Source of the DNA: Candidatus Binatia bacterium
GTDB lineage: Bacteria; Desulfobacterota; Binatia; UBA12015
Direction: 5' to 3'
NCBI GenBank assembly: GCA_036563615.1
Contig: DATCMB010000018.1
Span: 248,001-312,000 of the forward strand
Length of the DNA: 64,000 nt
The position numbers were made by a program, and so were the translations under genes. Shown piece after piece: positions 1 through 9,187 of the stretch. The notes beneath the pieces are model-generated. The model saw only the letters and a program-made list of their open reading frames with translations. It was not told the DNA's origin and searched no databases. The first letter of the stretch is position 1; each line of letters starts with the position of its first letter.

Positions 1-3000
1 CCGTGCAGCTGCGCGATGATGGTCGCGAGGCCGTCGCGGCCGTGCAGCTGCGTGCCGGGCGCGACGTGCTGCCAGCGCAGCAGGAAGCGCATGAAGTCGG
101 CGACCGAGACCGGCTCGATCTCGCGCCGCAGCCGACCGATCGTCAAGCGATGAATGCGCGCCAGCAGGCGACGATCGCACCACTCCTCCTCGGGAGTGCT
201 CGGCGTGAAGCGGCCGCGCAGCGCGACGCCGTCGTTCTCGCAGCGGATGAGCGCCGCCTCGACCGTCGTCGGGCGCAGCCCGAGACGCTGCGCGAGCTCC
301 GCCGTCGAGATCGGCCCGACGCACGCGAGCCAGCCGCGCACCACCGCGTCGAGCGCGGCCTCCTCGTGCTCGGGGACGGGCGAGCCGGGCGGCGCCTCGA
401 GCGGCGTGTCGAAGCGCAGCGACGGCAGCGCCGCGCGCGCGAGCAGGCTGCGCTCGGCGGGAACCACCGACGCGTGCTCGCTGCCGTCGGGCGCGGTCCA
501 GCGCGCGACGGCGGCGCGGCGCGTGGCGACGAGCTCGTCGAGCCACTCCTGCCACGGGCCGATGTCTTTGAGCGGCAGCCAGACGAAGCCGAGGAGCGCG
601 TCGTGCAGCTCGTCGGCGTCGCGCACGTCCGGCCAGGCCTGCTCGCGCACCTCGTCGATCGCGGCCTGGTCGAGCGCGCCGATGCCCTGCGCGAGGCTCG
701 CGTCGGTGCGGCGCAGGTTGACGGCGCGTGCACGCCGCTCCTCGAGCGGCGCGTCGTCGAGGAAGGCGTACGGGTACGCGTTCAGCAGCTCGTGCGCCAT
801 CGGCGACGGCGCTGCCGTCTCGACGGCGACGGTGCGGATCTCGCCGCTGTCGATCTTGCGCAGCACCTCGCGCAGGCCGTCGATGTCCATCGCCTCGTGC
901 AGGCAGTTGGCGAGCGTCTCGTTGACCAGCGGGTGGTCGACCGGCTCGATCGGGCCCGTGCGGTTGTCGCCGCAGCCGAGCTGCGCGGGGAAGACCGCGG
1001 CCAGCAGATCCTCGGCGCGCATGCGCTGGATGTTCATCGGCACGCGCTTGCCGCCTTGGTGGCGCAGCAGCGCGAGCGCGCGGCTCGCATTCCAGCGCCA
1101 GCGCGTGCCGAACATCGGCGCGGCGAGCACCGCCTGGACGAGGTTCTTCTCGAGGGTGTCGAGCCGCACCATCCCGAACACGCTGTCGAGGGGGAAGCTG
1201 TGCTGCTCGCCGAGCGAGAGCACGATGCCGTCGTCGGTCGCGGCCGCCTGCAGCTCGAAGTCGAAGCCGAGGCAGAACGACTTGCGCAGCGCGAGGCCGA
1301 AGGCGCGGTTGATCGCGCCGCCGAACGGTGCGTGCACGACGAGCTGCATGCCGCCGCTCTCGTCGAAGAAGCGCTCGGCGACGATGCGCTCGCAGGTCGG
1401 TACCGTGCCGAGCATCGCGACGGTGCTCTCGACGTAGTTGACGAGCTGGGTCGCGCCGCCGAGGTCCATGCCGCACTCGTCCATCAGGAACGCGATCGCG
1501 GCGTCGCGATCGTGCAGACGATCGGCGATTGCTTGACGCAGCTCGGAGACCGCCTGCGACAGCTCCCGCGTGCGCGCCGGCGCCTCGCCGAGCCAGAACG
1601 GAATCGTCGGCGGCGCCTGTCCGGCATCCTCGACGCGCACCCTTCCGAGCTCGACGCGACGGATGCGCCACGAGTGGTTGCCGAGCAGGAAGATGTCGCC
1701 GCGCATGCTCTCGACGGCGAAGTCCTCGTTGACCTTGCCGACCTTGGCCTCCGTCGGCTCCTCGATGACGTCGTAGTCGGCGGTCTCGGGGATGGCGCCG
1801 CCGCTGGTGATCGCCGCGAGCCGCGCGCCGCGTCGCGCGCGCACGCGACCGTTGACGCGGTCGAGGTGCAGCCACGCGGTGCGCCGACCGCGCCGCGTCG
1901 CGACACCTTCGGCGAGCATCTCCAGGACGTCGTCGAAGTCGCGCCGCGAGAGCTCCCGGTAGGGGTAGGCGCTGCGCACGAGCTCCCACAGCGCTTCGGT
2001 GCCGATCTCGCCCGACGCCGCCGTCGCGACCATCTGCTGCGCCAGGATGTCGAGCGGCGCGCGCGGCAGCACGACGCGATCGAGCTCGCCCTGACGGATC
2101 GCGCGCACCGCGGCCGCGGTCTGCACGAGCTCGTCGCGCGTCAGCGGGAAGAAGACGCCCTTCGGCACGCTGCCGAGCCAGTGCCCCGAGCGACCCACGC
2201 GCTGCAGCAGCGTCGCGAGCGCGCGCGGCGCGCCGAGGTGGCAGACGAGGTCGACGTGCCCGACGTCGATGCCGAGTTCGAGCGACGCGGTCGCGACCAC
2301 GACCGGCACCTGACCGGTCTTGAGCTTCTGCTCGGCCTCGAGGCGGATGCGGCGCGACAGGCTGCCGTGGTGCGCGACGACGCGCTCGGCGCCGAGCCGC
2401 TCGCCGAGCGCGTGCGCGACGCGCTCGACCAGGCGACGCGTGTTGACGAACACGATGGTCGTGCGGTGCGCGTTCACCAGCTCGACGACGCGATCGTAGA
2501 CCGCGGCGCGCAGCTCGTGGCTCGCGATCGGGCCGAGCTCGAGGTCGGTGGTCTCGATCGAGAGCTCCATCGCGCGCGCGTGGCCGGTGTCGATGATCGC
2601 GCAATCCGGCGTGCCGTCCTCGGCGATGCGGTCGTTGCCGACCAGCAGGCGCGCGACCTCCTCGATCGGCTTCTGCGTCGCGGAGAGACCGACGCGCTGC
2701 AGGCGGCGACCGACGAGCGCGTCGAGCCGCGCGAGCGTCAATGCCAGATGCGCGCCACGCTTGTCACCCGCGACGGCGTGGATCTCGTCGACGATCACCG
2801 TGCGCGCCGAGCGCAGCATCTCGCGGCTCTTCTCGGCGGTGAGCAGGATGTAGAGCGACTCGGGCGTCGTGATCAGCACGTGCGGCGGGTGCTTGAGCAT
2901 CGCCTGACGATGCGAGGCGGGCGTGTCGCCCGTGCGCACCGCGACGCGGATGTCTTGCAGGTCGACGCCGGCCTCGCGCGCGCGCTCGCGGATCGCCGCG

Positions 3001-3305
3001 AGCGGCACCGCGAGGTTCTTCTCGATGTCGTTGCCGAGCGCCTTCAGCGGCGAGACGTAGATCACCGCGGTCGCGTCGGCGAGACGACCCTCGCGCGCTT
3101 CACACACCAGCTCGTCGATCGCCCAGAGGAAGGCCGCGAGCGTCTTGCCCGAGCCCGTGGGCGCGGCGATCAGGACGTCGCGCCCTGCGGCGATCTCGCG
3201 CCAGCCGGCTTGCTGCGGCGGCGTCGGGCCGGAGAAGGTGTCGGCGAACCAGCCGGCGACGAGCGGGTCGAAGCGAACGCCGAGATCCGTGCTGCTTGAC
3301 TCCAC
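1..3305 (-). CDS. lhr: ATP-dependent helicase Lhr (C-terminus runs off the window)
   Basis: Large superfamily-2 DNA helicase of the Lhr family, which acts in DNA repair. About 1100 residues are visible and the C-terminus lies beyond position 1; family members reach about 1500. Walker A APTGSGKT is near residues 48-55, TTPES near 146-150 and the DEIH box near 173-176, followed by the second RecA domain (VVATASLELGIDVG, then QRVGRSGH). The rest is the long Lhr winged-helix/beta-barrel tail. The start is GTG at 3305, the first start after an in-frame TAA at 3317-3315. It is divergent from the tRNA nucleotidyltransferase gene with about 60 bases between them. Family assignment is firm; the cellular role is family knowledge. 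Confidence 0.93.
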   Translation of the reverse strand, partial: MESSSTDLGVRFDPLVAGWFADTFSGPTPPQQAGWREIAAGRDVLIAAPTGSGKTLAAFLWAIDELVCEAREGRLADATAVIYVSPLKALGNDIEKNLAVPLAAIRERAREAGVDLQDIRVAVRTGDTPASHRQAMLKHPPHVLITTPESLYILLTAEKSREMLRSARTVIVDEIHAVAGDKRGAHLALTLARLDALVGRRLQRVGLSATQKPIEEVARLLVGNDRIAEDGTPDCAIIDTGHARAMELSIETTDLELGPIASHELRAAVYDRVVELVNAHRTTIVFVNTRRLVERVAHALGERLGAERVVAHHGSLSRRIRLEAEQKLKTGQVPVVVATASLELGIDVGHVDLVCHLGAPRALATLLQRVGRSGHWLGSVPKGVFFPLTRDELVQTAAAVRAIRQGELDRVVLPRAPLDILAQQMVATAASGEIGTEALWELVRSAYPYRELSRRDFDDVLEMLAEGVATRRGRRTAWLHLDRVNGRVRARRGARLAAITSGGAIPETADYDVIEEPTEAKVGKVNEDFAVESMRGDIFLLGNHSWRIRRVELGRVRVEDAGQAPPTIPFWLGEAPARTRELSQAVSELRQAIADRLHDRDAAIAFLMDECGMDLGGATQLVNYVESTVAMLGTVPTCERIVAERFFDESGGMQLVVHAPFGGAINRAFGLALRKSFCLGFDFELQAAATDDGIVLSLGEQHSFPLDSVFGMVRLDTLEKNLVQAVLAAPMFGTRWRWNASRALALLRHQGGKRVPMNIQRMRAEDLLAAVFPAQLGCGDNRTGPIEPVDHPLVNETLANCLHEAMDIDGLREVLRKIDSGEIRTVAVETAAPSPMAHELLNAYPYAFLDDAPLEERRARAVNLRRTDASLAQGIGALDQAAIDEVREQAWPDVRDADELHDALLGFVWLPLKDIGPWQEWLDELVATRRAAVARWTAPDGSEHASVVPAERSLLARAALPSLRFDTPLEAPPGSPVPEHEEAALDAVVRGWLACVGPISTAELAQRLGLRPTTVEAALIRCENDGVALRGRFTPSTPEEEWCDRRLLARIHRLTIGRLRREIEPVSVADFMRFLLRWQHVAPGTQLHGRDGLATIIAQLH

Positions 3306-3366
3306 CCGGTGAGCTTAGCCGTCGCGTCGCGCTCGGGCGAGCGCGAGAGAACGCCGCGACGGGAAC

Positions 3367-4794
3367 GTGAAAATTGCGTCCCTGATTGGCGCGTGCGACG
3401 ATCCGCGGGTGCAGCGAGCGACGGCGAAGAAGGCCGTTCCGCCAAGCGATCCCGAGGCGCGGCGCCTGTTCGACGTCGCGGCGCGCGTCGTGCGCAAGCT
3501 GCGCGACGCGGGCCACGAGGCGGTGCTCGCGGGCGGCTGCGTGCGCGACCTGCTGCTCGGGCGCGAGCCGGCCGACTACGACGTCGCGACCTCGGCGACC
3601 GCGGAGCAGGTGCAGCGTCTGTTCCGCCGCACGGTGCCGGTCGGGGTGCAGTTCGGCGTCGTGCTGGTGATCGAGAGCGGCCAGCACCTCCAGGTCGCGA
3701 CCTTCCGCCGCGACGGCGCCTACCTCGACCACCGCCATCCCGCCACCGTGCACTTCGCCGACGAGCGCGCCGACGCCGAGCGCCGCGACTTCACGGTGAA
3801 CGGCATGTTCCTCGACCCGGAGACGCTCGAGGTGCGCGACCACGTCGGCGGGCTCGCGGATCTCGAGGCCGGCGTGATCCGCGCGATCGGCGATCCGTAC
3901 GCGCGCTTCGACGAGGACCGCCTGCGCCTGCTGCGCGCGATCCGCTTCGCGGCCCGCTTCGACTGGCGCATCGAGGACGCGACCTGGCAGGCGATCTGCA
4001 AGCTCGCGCCGACCATCGTCGGCATCGCGTGGGAGCGGATCGGCGAGGAGATCGTCAAGATCCTCACCGAGGGACGCGCGCGGCGCGGCTTCGAGCTGAT
4101 GTCCGCGTCGGGGTTGCTCGGCGTGTTGATCCCCGAGGTCGAGGCGATGCGCGGCGTCGCGCAGTCGGCGGATCATCACCCCGAAGGAGACGTCTTCACG
4201 CACACCATGCTGTGCCTCGAGAAGCTCGGGCCGCAGCACGGCGAGGCGCTCGCGCTCGCGGTGCTGCTGCACGACGTCGCGAAGCCGCTCTGCGCCGAGC
4301 GTCGCGACGACGGCCGCATCACGTTCTACGGGCACTGCGAGAAGGGCGCCGAGATGACGCTCGACATCGTGCAGCGTCTGCGTCGCAGCCGCGACACCGC
4401 CGAGCGCGCCGCGATCCTGGTCGAGCAGCACCTGCACCACGTGCAGGCGCCCGCGATGCGTGTCGCGAAGCTCAAGCGCTTCCTCGCGCAGGAGCACATC
4501 GACGACCTGCTCGAGCTCGTGCGCATCGATGCGCTGTCGGCCTCGGGCAACCTCGAAGCGTACGAGTTCTGCCGCGCCAAGCAGGCGGAGCTCGCGCGCG
4601 AAGCACGTCTTCCCGATCCGCTGCTGCGCGGCCGCGACCTGATCGAGCTCGGCCACCGTCCCGGGCCGCGCTTCCGCGAGATCCTCGAGCGGGCCTTCGA
4701 CGCCCAGCTCGAGGGCGAGATCACGTCGCGGGAAGCGGCGCGTGCGTGGGTCCTGGGCCACTACCCGCCGGCCGAGCCGGACAGCGCGACGTGA
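3367..4794 (+). CDS. CCA tRNA nucleotidyltransferase / poly(A) polymerase family, HD domain
   Basis: Nucleotidyltransferase that adds CCA to tRNA 3' ends or polyadenylates RNA. GGCVRD at residues 56-61 and the metal-binding DYD at 70-72 mark the polymerase-beta-type head. RRDFTVNGMF and the RLLRAIRFAARF neck helix follow, and a C-terminal HD domain carries LLHDVAKP near residue 300. The GTG start at 3367 gives 475 residues. The stop overlaps the GTG start of the next gene by 4 bases (GTGA), so translation is probably coupled to the ABC transporter although the functions look unrelated. The head cannot by itself separate CCA-adding from poly(A) activity; the HD domain favours the bacterial CCA enzyme. 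Confidence 0.88.
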   Translation: MKIASLIGACDDPRVQRATAKKAVPPSDPEARRLFDVAARVVRKLRDAGHEAVLAGGCVRDLLLGREPADYDVATSATAEQVQRLFRRTVPVGVQFGVVLVIESGQHLQVATFRRDGAYLDHRHPATVHFADERADAERRDFTVNGMFLDPETLEVRDHVGGLADLEAGVIRAIGDPYARFDEDRLRLLRAIRFAARFDWRIEDATWQAICKLAPTIVGIAWERIGEEIVKILTEGRARRGFELMSASGLLGVLIPEVEAMRGVAQSADHHPEGDVFTHTMLCLEKLGPQHGEALALAVLLHDVAKPLCAERRDDGRITFYGHCEKGAEMTLDIVQRLRRSRDTAERAAILVEQHLHHVQAPAMRVAKLKRFLAQEHIDDLLELVRIDALSASGNLEAYEFCRAKQAELAREARLPDPLLRGRDLIELGHRPGPRFREILERAFDAQLEGEITSREAARAWVLGHYPPAEPDSAT

Positions 4795-6329
4795 GCGCGG
4801 CGTACCTCCTCGAGATCGAGGGCGTGCGCAAGCGCTTCGGAGCCGTGCAGGCCCTCGACGGCGTCGATCTGCGCTGCGGCCCGGGAACGATCCTCGCGCT
4901 GCTCGGCGAGAACGGCGCCGGCAAGTCGACGCTGATGCACGTCGTCGCCGGGCTGCACGCGCCGGACGCGGGGACGATCCGCTTCGCCGGCCGCGAGGTC
5001 GTGTGGCGCTCGCCGGAGCAGGCGCGCGCCGCCGGCATCTCGATGGTGCACCAGCACTTCATGCTCGTGCCGACGATGACCATCGCCGAGAACGTCGCGC
5101 TCGCCCGCGGCGACGTCGGACCGTTTCGCGCGGCGCGGCTCGCCGACGAGGTGCGGGAGCTCGCGCGCTCGCGCCGTCTCGACATCGGCAACCCGCTGCG
5201 CGTCGTCGAGGAGCTCTCGGTCGGCGAGCAGCAGCGGGTCGAGATCCTGAAGGCGCTGGTCGCGCCGACGCGACTCCTGATCCTCGACGAGCCGACCGCG
5301 GTGCTGACGCCCGACGAGGTGCAGGAGCTGTTCGCGCTGCTGCGCGAGCTCGCCGCCGCCGGCACGGCGATCATCATCGTCACCCACAAGCTGCGCGAGG
5401 CGCTGTCGCTCGCCGATCACGTGACGGTGCTGCGGCGCGGGCGCGTGTCGGGCAGCGGTCCGGCGTCGCGCTTCGACGAGGACGCGCTCGCCGCACTGAT
5501 GGTCGAGGAGCCCGAGGCGCTGCGCCGCGCGGGCGGCGAGCACGTGCCGCCGCCCGCACGCGACGCCGAGGTCGTGCTGCGCGTCCAGGGGCTCTCCGCG
5601 CGCGACCGGCGCGGTGTCCCCGTGCTCGACGACGTCTCGCTCGAGGTGCGCGCGGGCGGCATCGCGGTCGTCGCGGGGGTCGAAGGGAACGGGCAGACGG
5701 AGCTGGTCGCGGCGCTCGCAGGGCTCGCGTCCGAGGAGCTCGCGGACGTGCGCGGCGAGGTCTCGGTGTGCGGCCGGAAGGTGCGGAGCGCGGCGAGTGC
5801 GCGCGCCGCGGGCCTCGCGGTGGTTCCTCCCGACCGCGCGCGCGACGGTCTCGTCGCGAGCCTCGAGCTCTGGGAGAACCTGCTGCTCGCGCAGGACGAG
5901 CTGCGTGCGGCCGCGCCGCGCGGCGTGCTGCCGCGACGCTCGATCATCGCGGCTGCCGCGCAGCGCCTCGCCACGTTCGGCGTGCGCCCCGGCGATCCGA
6001 CGCTGCCGGCCGGCGCGCTCTCGGGTGGCAACCAGCAGCGCATGATCCTCGCGCGCGAGCTCGGTCGACAGAACCTGCGCGCGGTCGTCGCGGCGAACCC
6101 GACGCGTGGGCTCGATCTCGCCGCGACCGTCGTCGTGCACCGTCGGCTGCGCGAGCTCGCGGCGCGCGGCGTTGCGGTGCTCGTGCTTTCGTGCGACCTC
6201 GACGAGGTCGAGGCGCTCGCCGGCGACGTGTACGTGCTCTACCGCGGTCGTCTCGCCGGTCCGCTCGCGCCGCCGCTGCGGCGCCTGGACGTGGGCCGGC
6301 TCATGGCCGGCGTCGGAGTCGCGGCCTGA
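4791..6329 (+). CDS. ABC transporter ATPase, tandem nucleotide-binding domains (nucleoside/sugar type)
   Basis: Energy-coupling subunit with two fused nucleotide-binding domains (512 residues). The first half is complete: Walker A GENGAGKST, signature ELSVGEQQR, Walker B LLILDEPTA and switch VTHK. The second half has a degenerate P-loop (GVEGNGQTE, where the lysine is replaced) but a clear SGGNQQ signature, the usual asymmetry of the RbsA/BmpA-type family. It starts at GTG 4791 inside the stop of the preceding gene and is followed after 5 bases by the first permease. Family knowledge points to nucleosides, simple sugars or related solutes; the substrate is not determined. No binding protein is encoded nearby. 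Confidence 0.9.
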   Translation: MSAAYLLEIEGVRKRFGAVQALDGVDLRCGPGTILALLGENGAGKSTLMHVVAGLHAPDAGTIRFAGREVVWRSPEQARAAGISMVHQHFMLVPTMTIAENVALARGDVGPFRAARLADEVRELARSRRLDIGNPLRVVEELSVGEQQRVEILKALVAPTRLLILDEPTAVLTPDEVQELFALLRELAAAGTAIIIVTHKLREALSLADHVTVLRRGRVSGSGPASRFDEDALAALMVEEPEALRRAGGEHVPPPARDAEVVLRVQGLSARDRRGVPVLDDVSLEVRAGGIAVVAGVEGNGQTELVAALAGLASEELADVRGEVSVCGRKVRSAASARAAGLAVVPPDRARDGLVASLELWENLLLAQDELRAAAPRGVLPRRSIIAAAAQRLATFGVRPGDPTLPAGALSGGNQQRMILARELGRQNLRAVVAANPTRGLDLAATVVVHRRLRELAARGVAVLVLSCDLDEVEALAGDVYVLYRGRLAGPLAPPLRRLDVGRLMAGVGVAA

Positions 6330-6334
6330 GCAGG

Positions 6335-7396
6335 GTGTCGTCGTTCGTCGCGCGCGTCGGCGTGTCGGCGCTGGTCGCGCTCGGAGTCGCGGTCGGGTGC
6401 GCGGCGGCGCTCGCGCACCTCGGCGGCGCCGATCCGTGGCTCGCCGTGCGCGCGCTGTTCACGGGCAGCGTCGGTTCGACGGCGAACCTGACCGCGACGC
6501 TGCTGCAGGCGACGCCGCTGCTCCTCACGGGCGCCGCGGTGATGCTCGCCTTCAAGAGCGGCGTGCTGAACATCGGCGCGGAGGGACAGTTCCTGGTTGG
6601 CGCGCTCGCGGCGACGGTCGTGGGCACGGCGCCCGGACCCGAAGCCGGACGCTGGATCCTCGTGCTGCTCGCCGGTGCGCTCGCGGGCGCGGCGTGGGCG
6701 GTGGTCGCTGCGGGGCTGCGCATCGCGCGCGGCGTGAACGAGGTGATCACGACGATCCTCCTGAACTTCATCGGGCTGTACCTCGTCTCGTGGGCGGTCG
6801 ACGGTCCGCTGCAGGAAGCGGCTAGGCAGTACCCGCAGTCGGATCCGCTCGTCGCGGGCGCGATGCTCTGGCGTCCGATCGTCGGCTCGCGGCTGCACCT
6901 CGGCGTCGCGCTCGCGCTCGTCGCGACCATCGCTGCCGGCTGGCTCTTGTCACGCACCGCGCTCGGTCTGCGTCTGCGCGCGGCCGGGTTGAACGCGCCC
7001 GCGGCGCGGCTCGCCGGCTTCCCCGTGCGGCGCGACCTCGCGATCGCGTTCGCGCTCTCCGGCGCGCTCGCCGGGCTCGCGGGCGCGATCGAGGTCGCGG
7101 GCGTCACCGGACGGCTCTACGAGCGCATCTCGCCGGGCTACGGCTACACGGCGATCGCGATCGCGCTGCTCGGCGGTCTGCGCACGGGGGGCGTCGTTGC
7201 GACGGCGCTCTTCTTCGCGGCGCTCTCGGCGGGCGCGACCGCGATGGAGCGCACGGCGGGCGTCGAGTCGGTGCTGGTGCTGGCCGTGCAGGGCGCGACG
7301 CTGCTCGTCATCGCGATGCTGAAGCTCGACACGCTCCGTCTCGTCCTCTCGCGCGCCGGCGAGGCGCCGTCCGAGGAGGCCGCGGATGCTGCTTGA
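6335..7396 (+). CDS. ABC transporter permease, BmpA/nucleoside type, subunit 1
   Basis: Inner-membrane channel subunit of 353 residues with about eight to ten hydrophobic segments. The family motif FKSGVLNIGAEGQF lies near residue 75, followed by GVNEVITTILLNFI; both are typical of permeases paired with nucleoside-type ATPases (YufP/NupB class). I chose GTG at 6335, five bases after the ATPase stop; an in-frame CTG at 6326 is the alternative. The 3' end overlaps the second permease by 11 bases. Function follows from family and operon; the substrate is unknown. Confidence 0.88.
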   Translation: MSSFVARVGVSALVALGVAVGCAAALAHLGGADPWLAVRALFTGSVGSTANLTATLLQATPLLLTGAAVMLAFKSGVLNIGAEGQFLVGALAATVVGTAPGPEAGRWILVLLAGALAGAAWAVVAAGLRIARGVNEVITTILLNFIGLYLVSWAVDGPLQEAARQYPQSDPLVAGAMLWRPIVGSRLHLGVALALVATIAAGWLLSRTALGLRLRAAGLNAPAARLAGFPVRRDLAIAFALSGALAGLAGAIEVAGVTGRLYERISPGYGYTAIAIALLGGLRTGGVVATALFFAALSAGATAMERTAGVESVLVLAVQGATLLVIAMLKLDTLRLVLSRAGEAPSEEAADAA

Positions 7397-8300
7397 GGCG
7401 TTCCTCGCGGCGGGGCTCGCGCTCGGCACGCCGATCCTGCTCGCGGCGCTCGGCGAGCTGCTCGTCGAGCGCACGGGCGTGCTCAACATCGGCGTCGAGG
7501 GGATGATGCTCGGCGGCGCGTTCGCCGCGGCGCTGTGCGCGGCGACGACCGGCAGCGTCCTGTGGGGCTGCGTCGCCGCCGCGGTGGTCGGCATGCTGCT
7601 CGGGCTGCTGTTCGCGCTCGCGGCGATCCGGCTCGCGGCGGACCAGATCGTCGTCGGCGCGGCGATCAACCTGCTCGCGCTCGGTGCGACCGGCGCGCTC
7701 TACCGCGCGCTGCTCGGCGCGACGGGCGCGGCGCTCGTGCTGCCGACGCTGCCCGCGGTCGGCGTCCCGTTGCTCGATCAGATCCCCGTGCTCGGACCCG
7801 TGCTCGCCCAGCAGCACGCGCTCGTGCTGCTCGGGCTCGTCGCGACGCCGGCGCTCGCGTGGTTGCTCGCGCACACCGGGCTCGGTCTCCGGCTGCGCTC
7901 GCTCGGCGACCATCCGCTCGCGGCGGCGAGCCTCGGGCTGCGTGTACGCGCGTACCGGACGGCGGCGCTCGCGGTCGGCGGCGCGCTCGCCGGGCTCGGC
8001 GGTGCGGCGCTGACGCTCGCCGCGACCAACACCTTCGTCGAGGGGATCACCGCGGGGCGCGGCTTCATCGCGCTCGCGGTGGTCGTGTTCGGTCGCTGGT
8101 CGGCGTGGGGCGCGCTCGCCGGAGCGACGCTGTTCGGGCTCGCGAGCGCGCTGCAGTTCCAGTTCCAGGCGGCGGCGCTGGAGATCCCGTACCAGGCGTT
8201 CCTGATGCTGCCCTACGTGCTCACGCTGCTCGTGCTGCTGCTCTCGCCGGGCGCGGCGCGCGCGCCGCGGGCGCTCGGCGCACGCTACGAGCGCGAGTGA
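7386..8300 (+). CDS. ABC transporter permease, BmpA/nucleoside type, subunit 2
   Basis: Second channel subunit (304 residues, highly hydrophobic) of the YufQ/NupC class. The family motif RTGVLNIGVEGMML is near residue 30 and DQIVVGAAINLLALG near 85. It overlaps the first permease by 11 bases in another frame, so the three transporter genes look translationally coupled. It ends on TGA at 8298-8300 inside a perfect 16-base palindrome shared with the convergent zinc-ribbon gene. The periplasmic BMP lipoprotein that normally completes this transporter is not in the window. Confidence 0.88.
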   Translation: MLLEAFLAAGLALGTPILLAALGELLVERTGVLNIGVEGMMLGGAFAAALCAATTGSVLWGCVAAAVVGMLLGLLFALAAIRLAADQIVVGAAINLLALGATGALYRALLGATGAALVLPTLPAVGVPLLDQIPVLGPVLAQQHALVLLGLVATPALAWLLAHTGLGLRLRSLGDHPLAAASLGLRVRAYRTAALAVGGALAGLGGAALTLAATNTFVEGITAGRGFIALAVVVFGRWSAWGALAGATLFGLASALQFQFQAAALEIPYQAFLMLPYVLTLLVLLLSPGAARAPRALGARYERE

Positions 8301-8310
8301 CGCGTCACTC
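8295..8310. repeat. Perfect 16-base palindrome joining two convergent stop codons
   Basis: GAGTGACGCGTCACTC contains the TGA of the plus-strand permease (8298-8300) and the TGA of the minus-strand zinc-ribbon gene (complement of 8305-8307). The two coding regions are only 4 bases apart. There is no loop or T-run, so it is not a classical intrinsic terminator. It might stall convergent polymerases or bind a dimeric protein; that is inference. Confidence 0.6.
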
Positions 8311-8643
8311 CGCGGGCTGGTCGCGCGACTCGGCGGGCTCGCCGGGGGACGCGTCGGCGCGCCTGCTCCAGAACGTCCCCTTCGCGAGGTACCAGACGAA
8401 GGCGCCGGCGGCGGCGTACATCAGGACGCCCTCGAAGAGCCCGAGCCCGCCGCCGAAGACCAGCACGCTGACGACGAGGATCGTCGAGATCACCGCGACC
8501 ACCTGCTCGATGCGCGTCTCGCGATCACGCTGCTCGGCGACGAACCGAGCGACGTCCGCGCCGCAGCTCGGGCAGCGTCCGCCGGGTTTGCGGACGAGCT
8601 TGGCGCCGCACCCCGGGCACGGCGGATAGTGGTGGACCGGCAT
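8305..8643 (-). CDS. Small zinc-ribbon membrane protein
   Basis: A 112-residue protein with an N-terminal zinc ribbon (CPGCG near residue 9 and CPSCG near 25), a short charged helix, then two hydrophobic segments and a charged tail. It probably sits in the inner membrane with the ribbon in the cytoplasm. I chose ATG at 8643, which puts the ribbon directly at the N-terminus; upstream frame is open but low-complexity. This start lies at the base of a 12-bp hairpin. It is last in the isc run, after a conserved small gene; no family function is recognised. Confidence 0.65.
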   Translation of the reverse strand: MPVHHYPPCPGCGAKLVRKPGGRCPSCGADVARFVAEQRDRETRIEQVVAVISTILVVSVLVFGGGLGLFEGVLMYAAAGAFVWYLAKGTFWSRRADASPGEPAESRDQPAE

Positions 8644-8670
8644 CGACGGCGTCCTGCGGACGCCGTCGAT
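8642..8670 (-). promoter_or_regulatory. 12-bp perfect inverted repeat overlapping a start codon
   Basis: Arms ATCGACGGCGTC (8642-8653) and GACGCCGTCGAT (8659-8670) flank a 5-base loop. In the minus-strand transcript the 3' arm ends within the ATG of the zinc-ribbon gene, so folding would occlude its initiation region. There is no T-run downstream, which argues against an intrinsic terminator for the upstream isc genes. It could act as a translational control or processing site. Confidence 0.5.
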
Positions 8671-8711
8671 TGTAGCGCGTTTCGCCGCGGCCGGCAGCGG
8701 CGAGCGCGGCG

Positions 8712-9131
8712 TCAGCCTGCGGCTGCGACCTGGGTCCGTTCCACGCGTCGCCGCGGGTCGCCGAGGTGACGCGCCTCGATGCGGACCGGATTGTTGCGAT
8801 GCTGCTCGAGCCAGCGCAGGAGCCCGCTGCGCAGGCAGTCGGGATCGATGTCGAGGACCTCGCACACGGTGGTGAAGGAGAACAGCGCGTGGTCGTCCGA
8901 CTCGATCCAGTCGCGCTCGACGTCGAACAGCTCGCGTCCGAGCGGATCGGTCGCGAACGCGTACTTCTGGAAGTTCTCGATGCCGTCCTGCAGCACGGCC
9001 GCCATGAGCCGACGCTCGCCGTCCTGCCAGGACCGTCGACGAAGCAGCCCGAAGAACTGCTCCGGGGTCATGACGTCGGGCTCGAGGAGATCGGAGCCGT
9101 GCTCCTCACGGGGCAAGGGAGAGTATTCCAT
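8712..9131 (-). CDS. Conserved hypothetical protein linked to isc genes
   Basis: Soluble, acidic protein of about 139 residues with no signal peptide. The recognisable core is LQDGIENFQKYAF, then a W-rich helix and TTVCEVLDIDPDCLRSGL, which resembles a short helical protein seen in delta-type proteobacteria; I know of no assigned function. I chose ATG at 9131; an in-frame ATG at 9155 would add 8 residues. It lies 56 bases after the Rrf2 regulator on the same strand, so it is probably cotranscribed with isc. Confidence 0.6.
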   Translation of the reverse strand: MEYSPLPREEHGSDLLEPDVMTPEQFFGLLRRRSWQDGERRLMAAVLQDGIENFQKYAFATDPLGRELFDVERDWIESDDHALFSFTTVCEVLDIDPDCLRSGLLRWLEQHRNNPVRIEARHLGDPRRRVERTQVAAAG

Positions 9132-9187
9132 GCCCGCATTGGACGGGGGGTCCACGGGGCTATTCGACGCCTGATGGCGTCAGTGCG

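Noticed and set aside
3..3299. A long open frame on the plus strand antisense to lhr
   Set aside because: Its translation is low-complexity Arg/Ala/Asp-rich and has no domain, whereas the minus strand encodes an intact helicase; it is a by-product of high GC.
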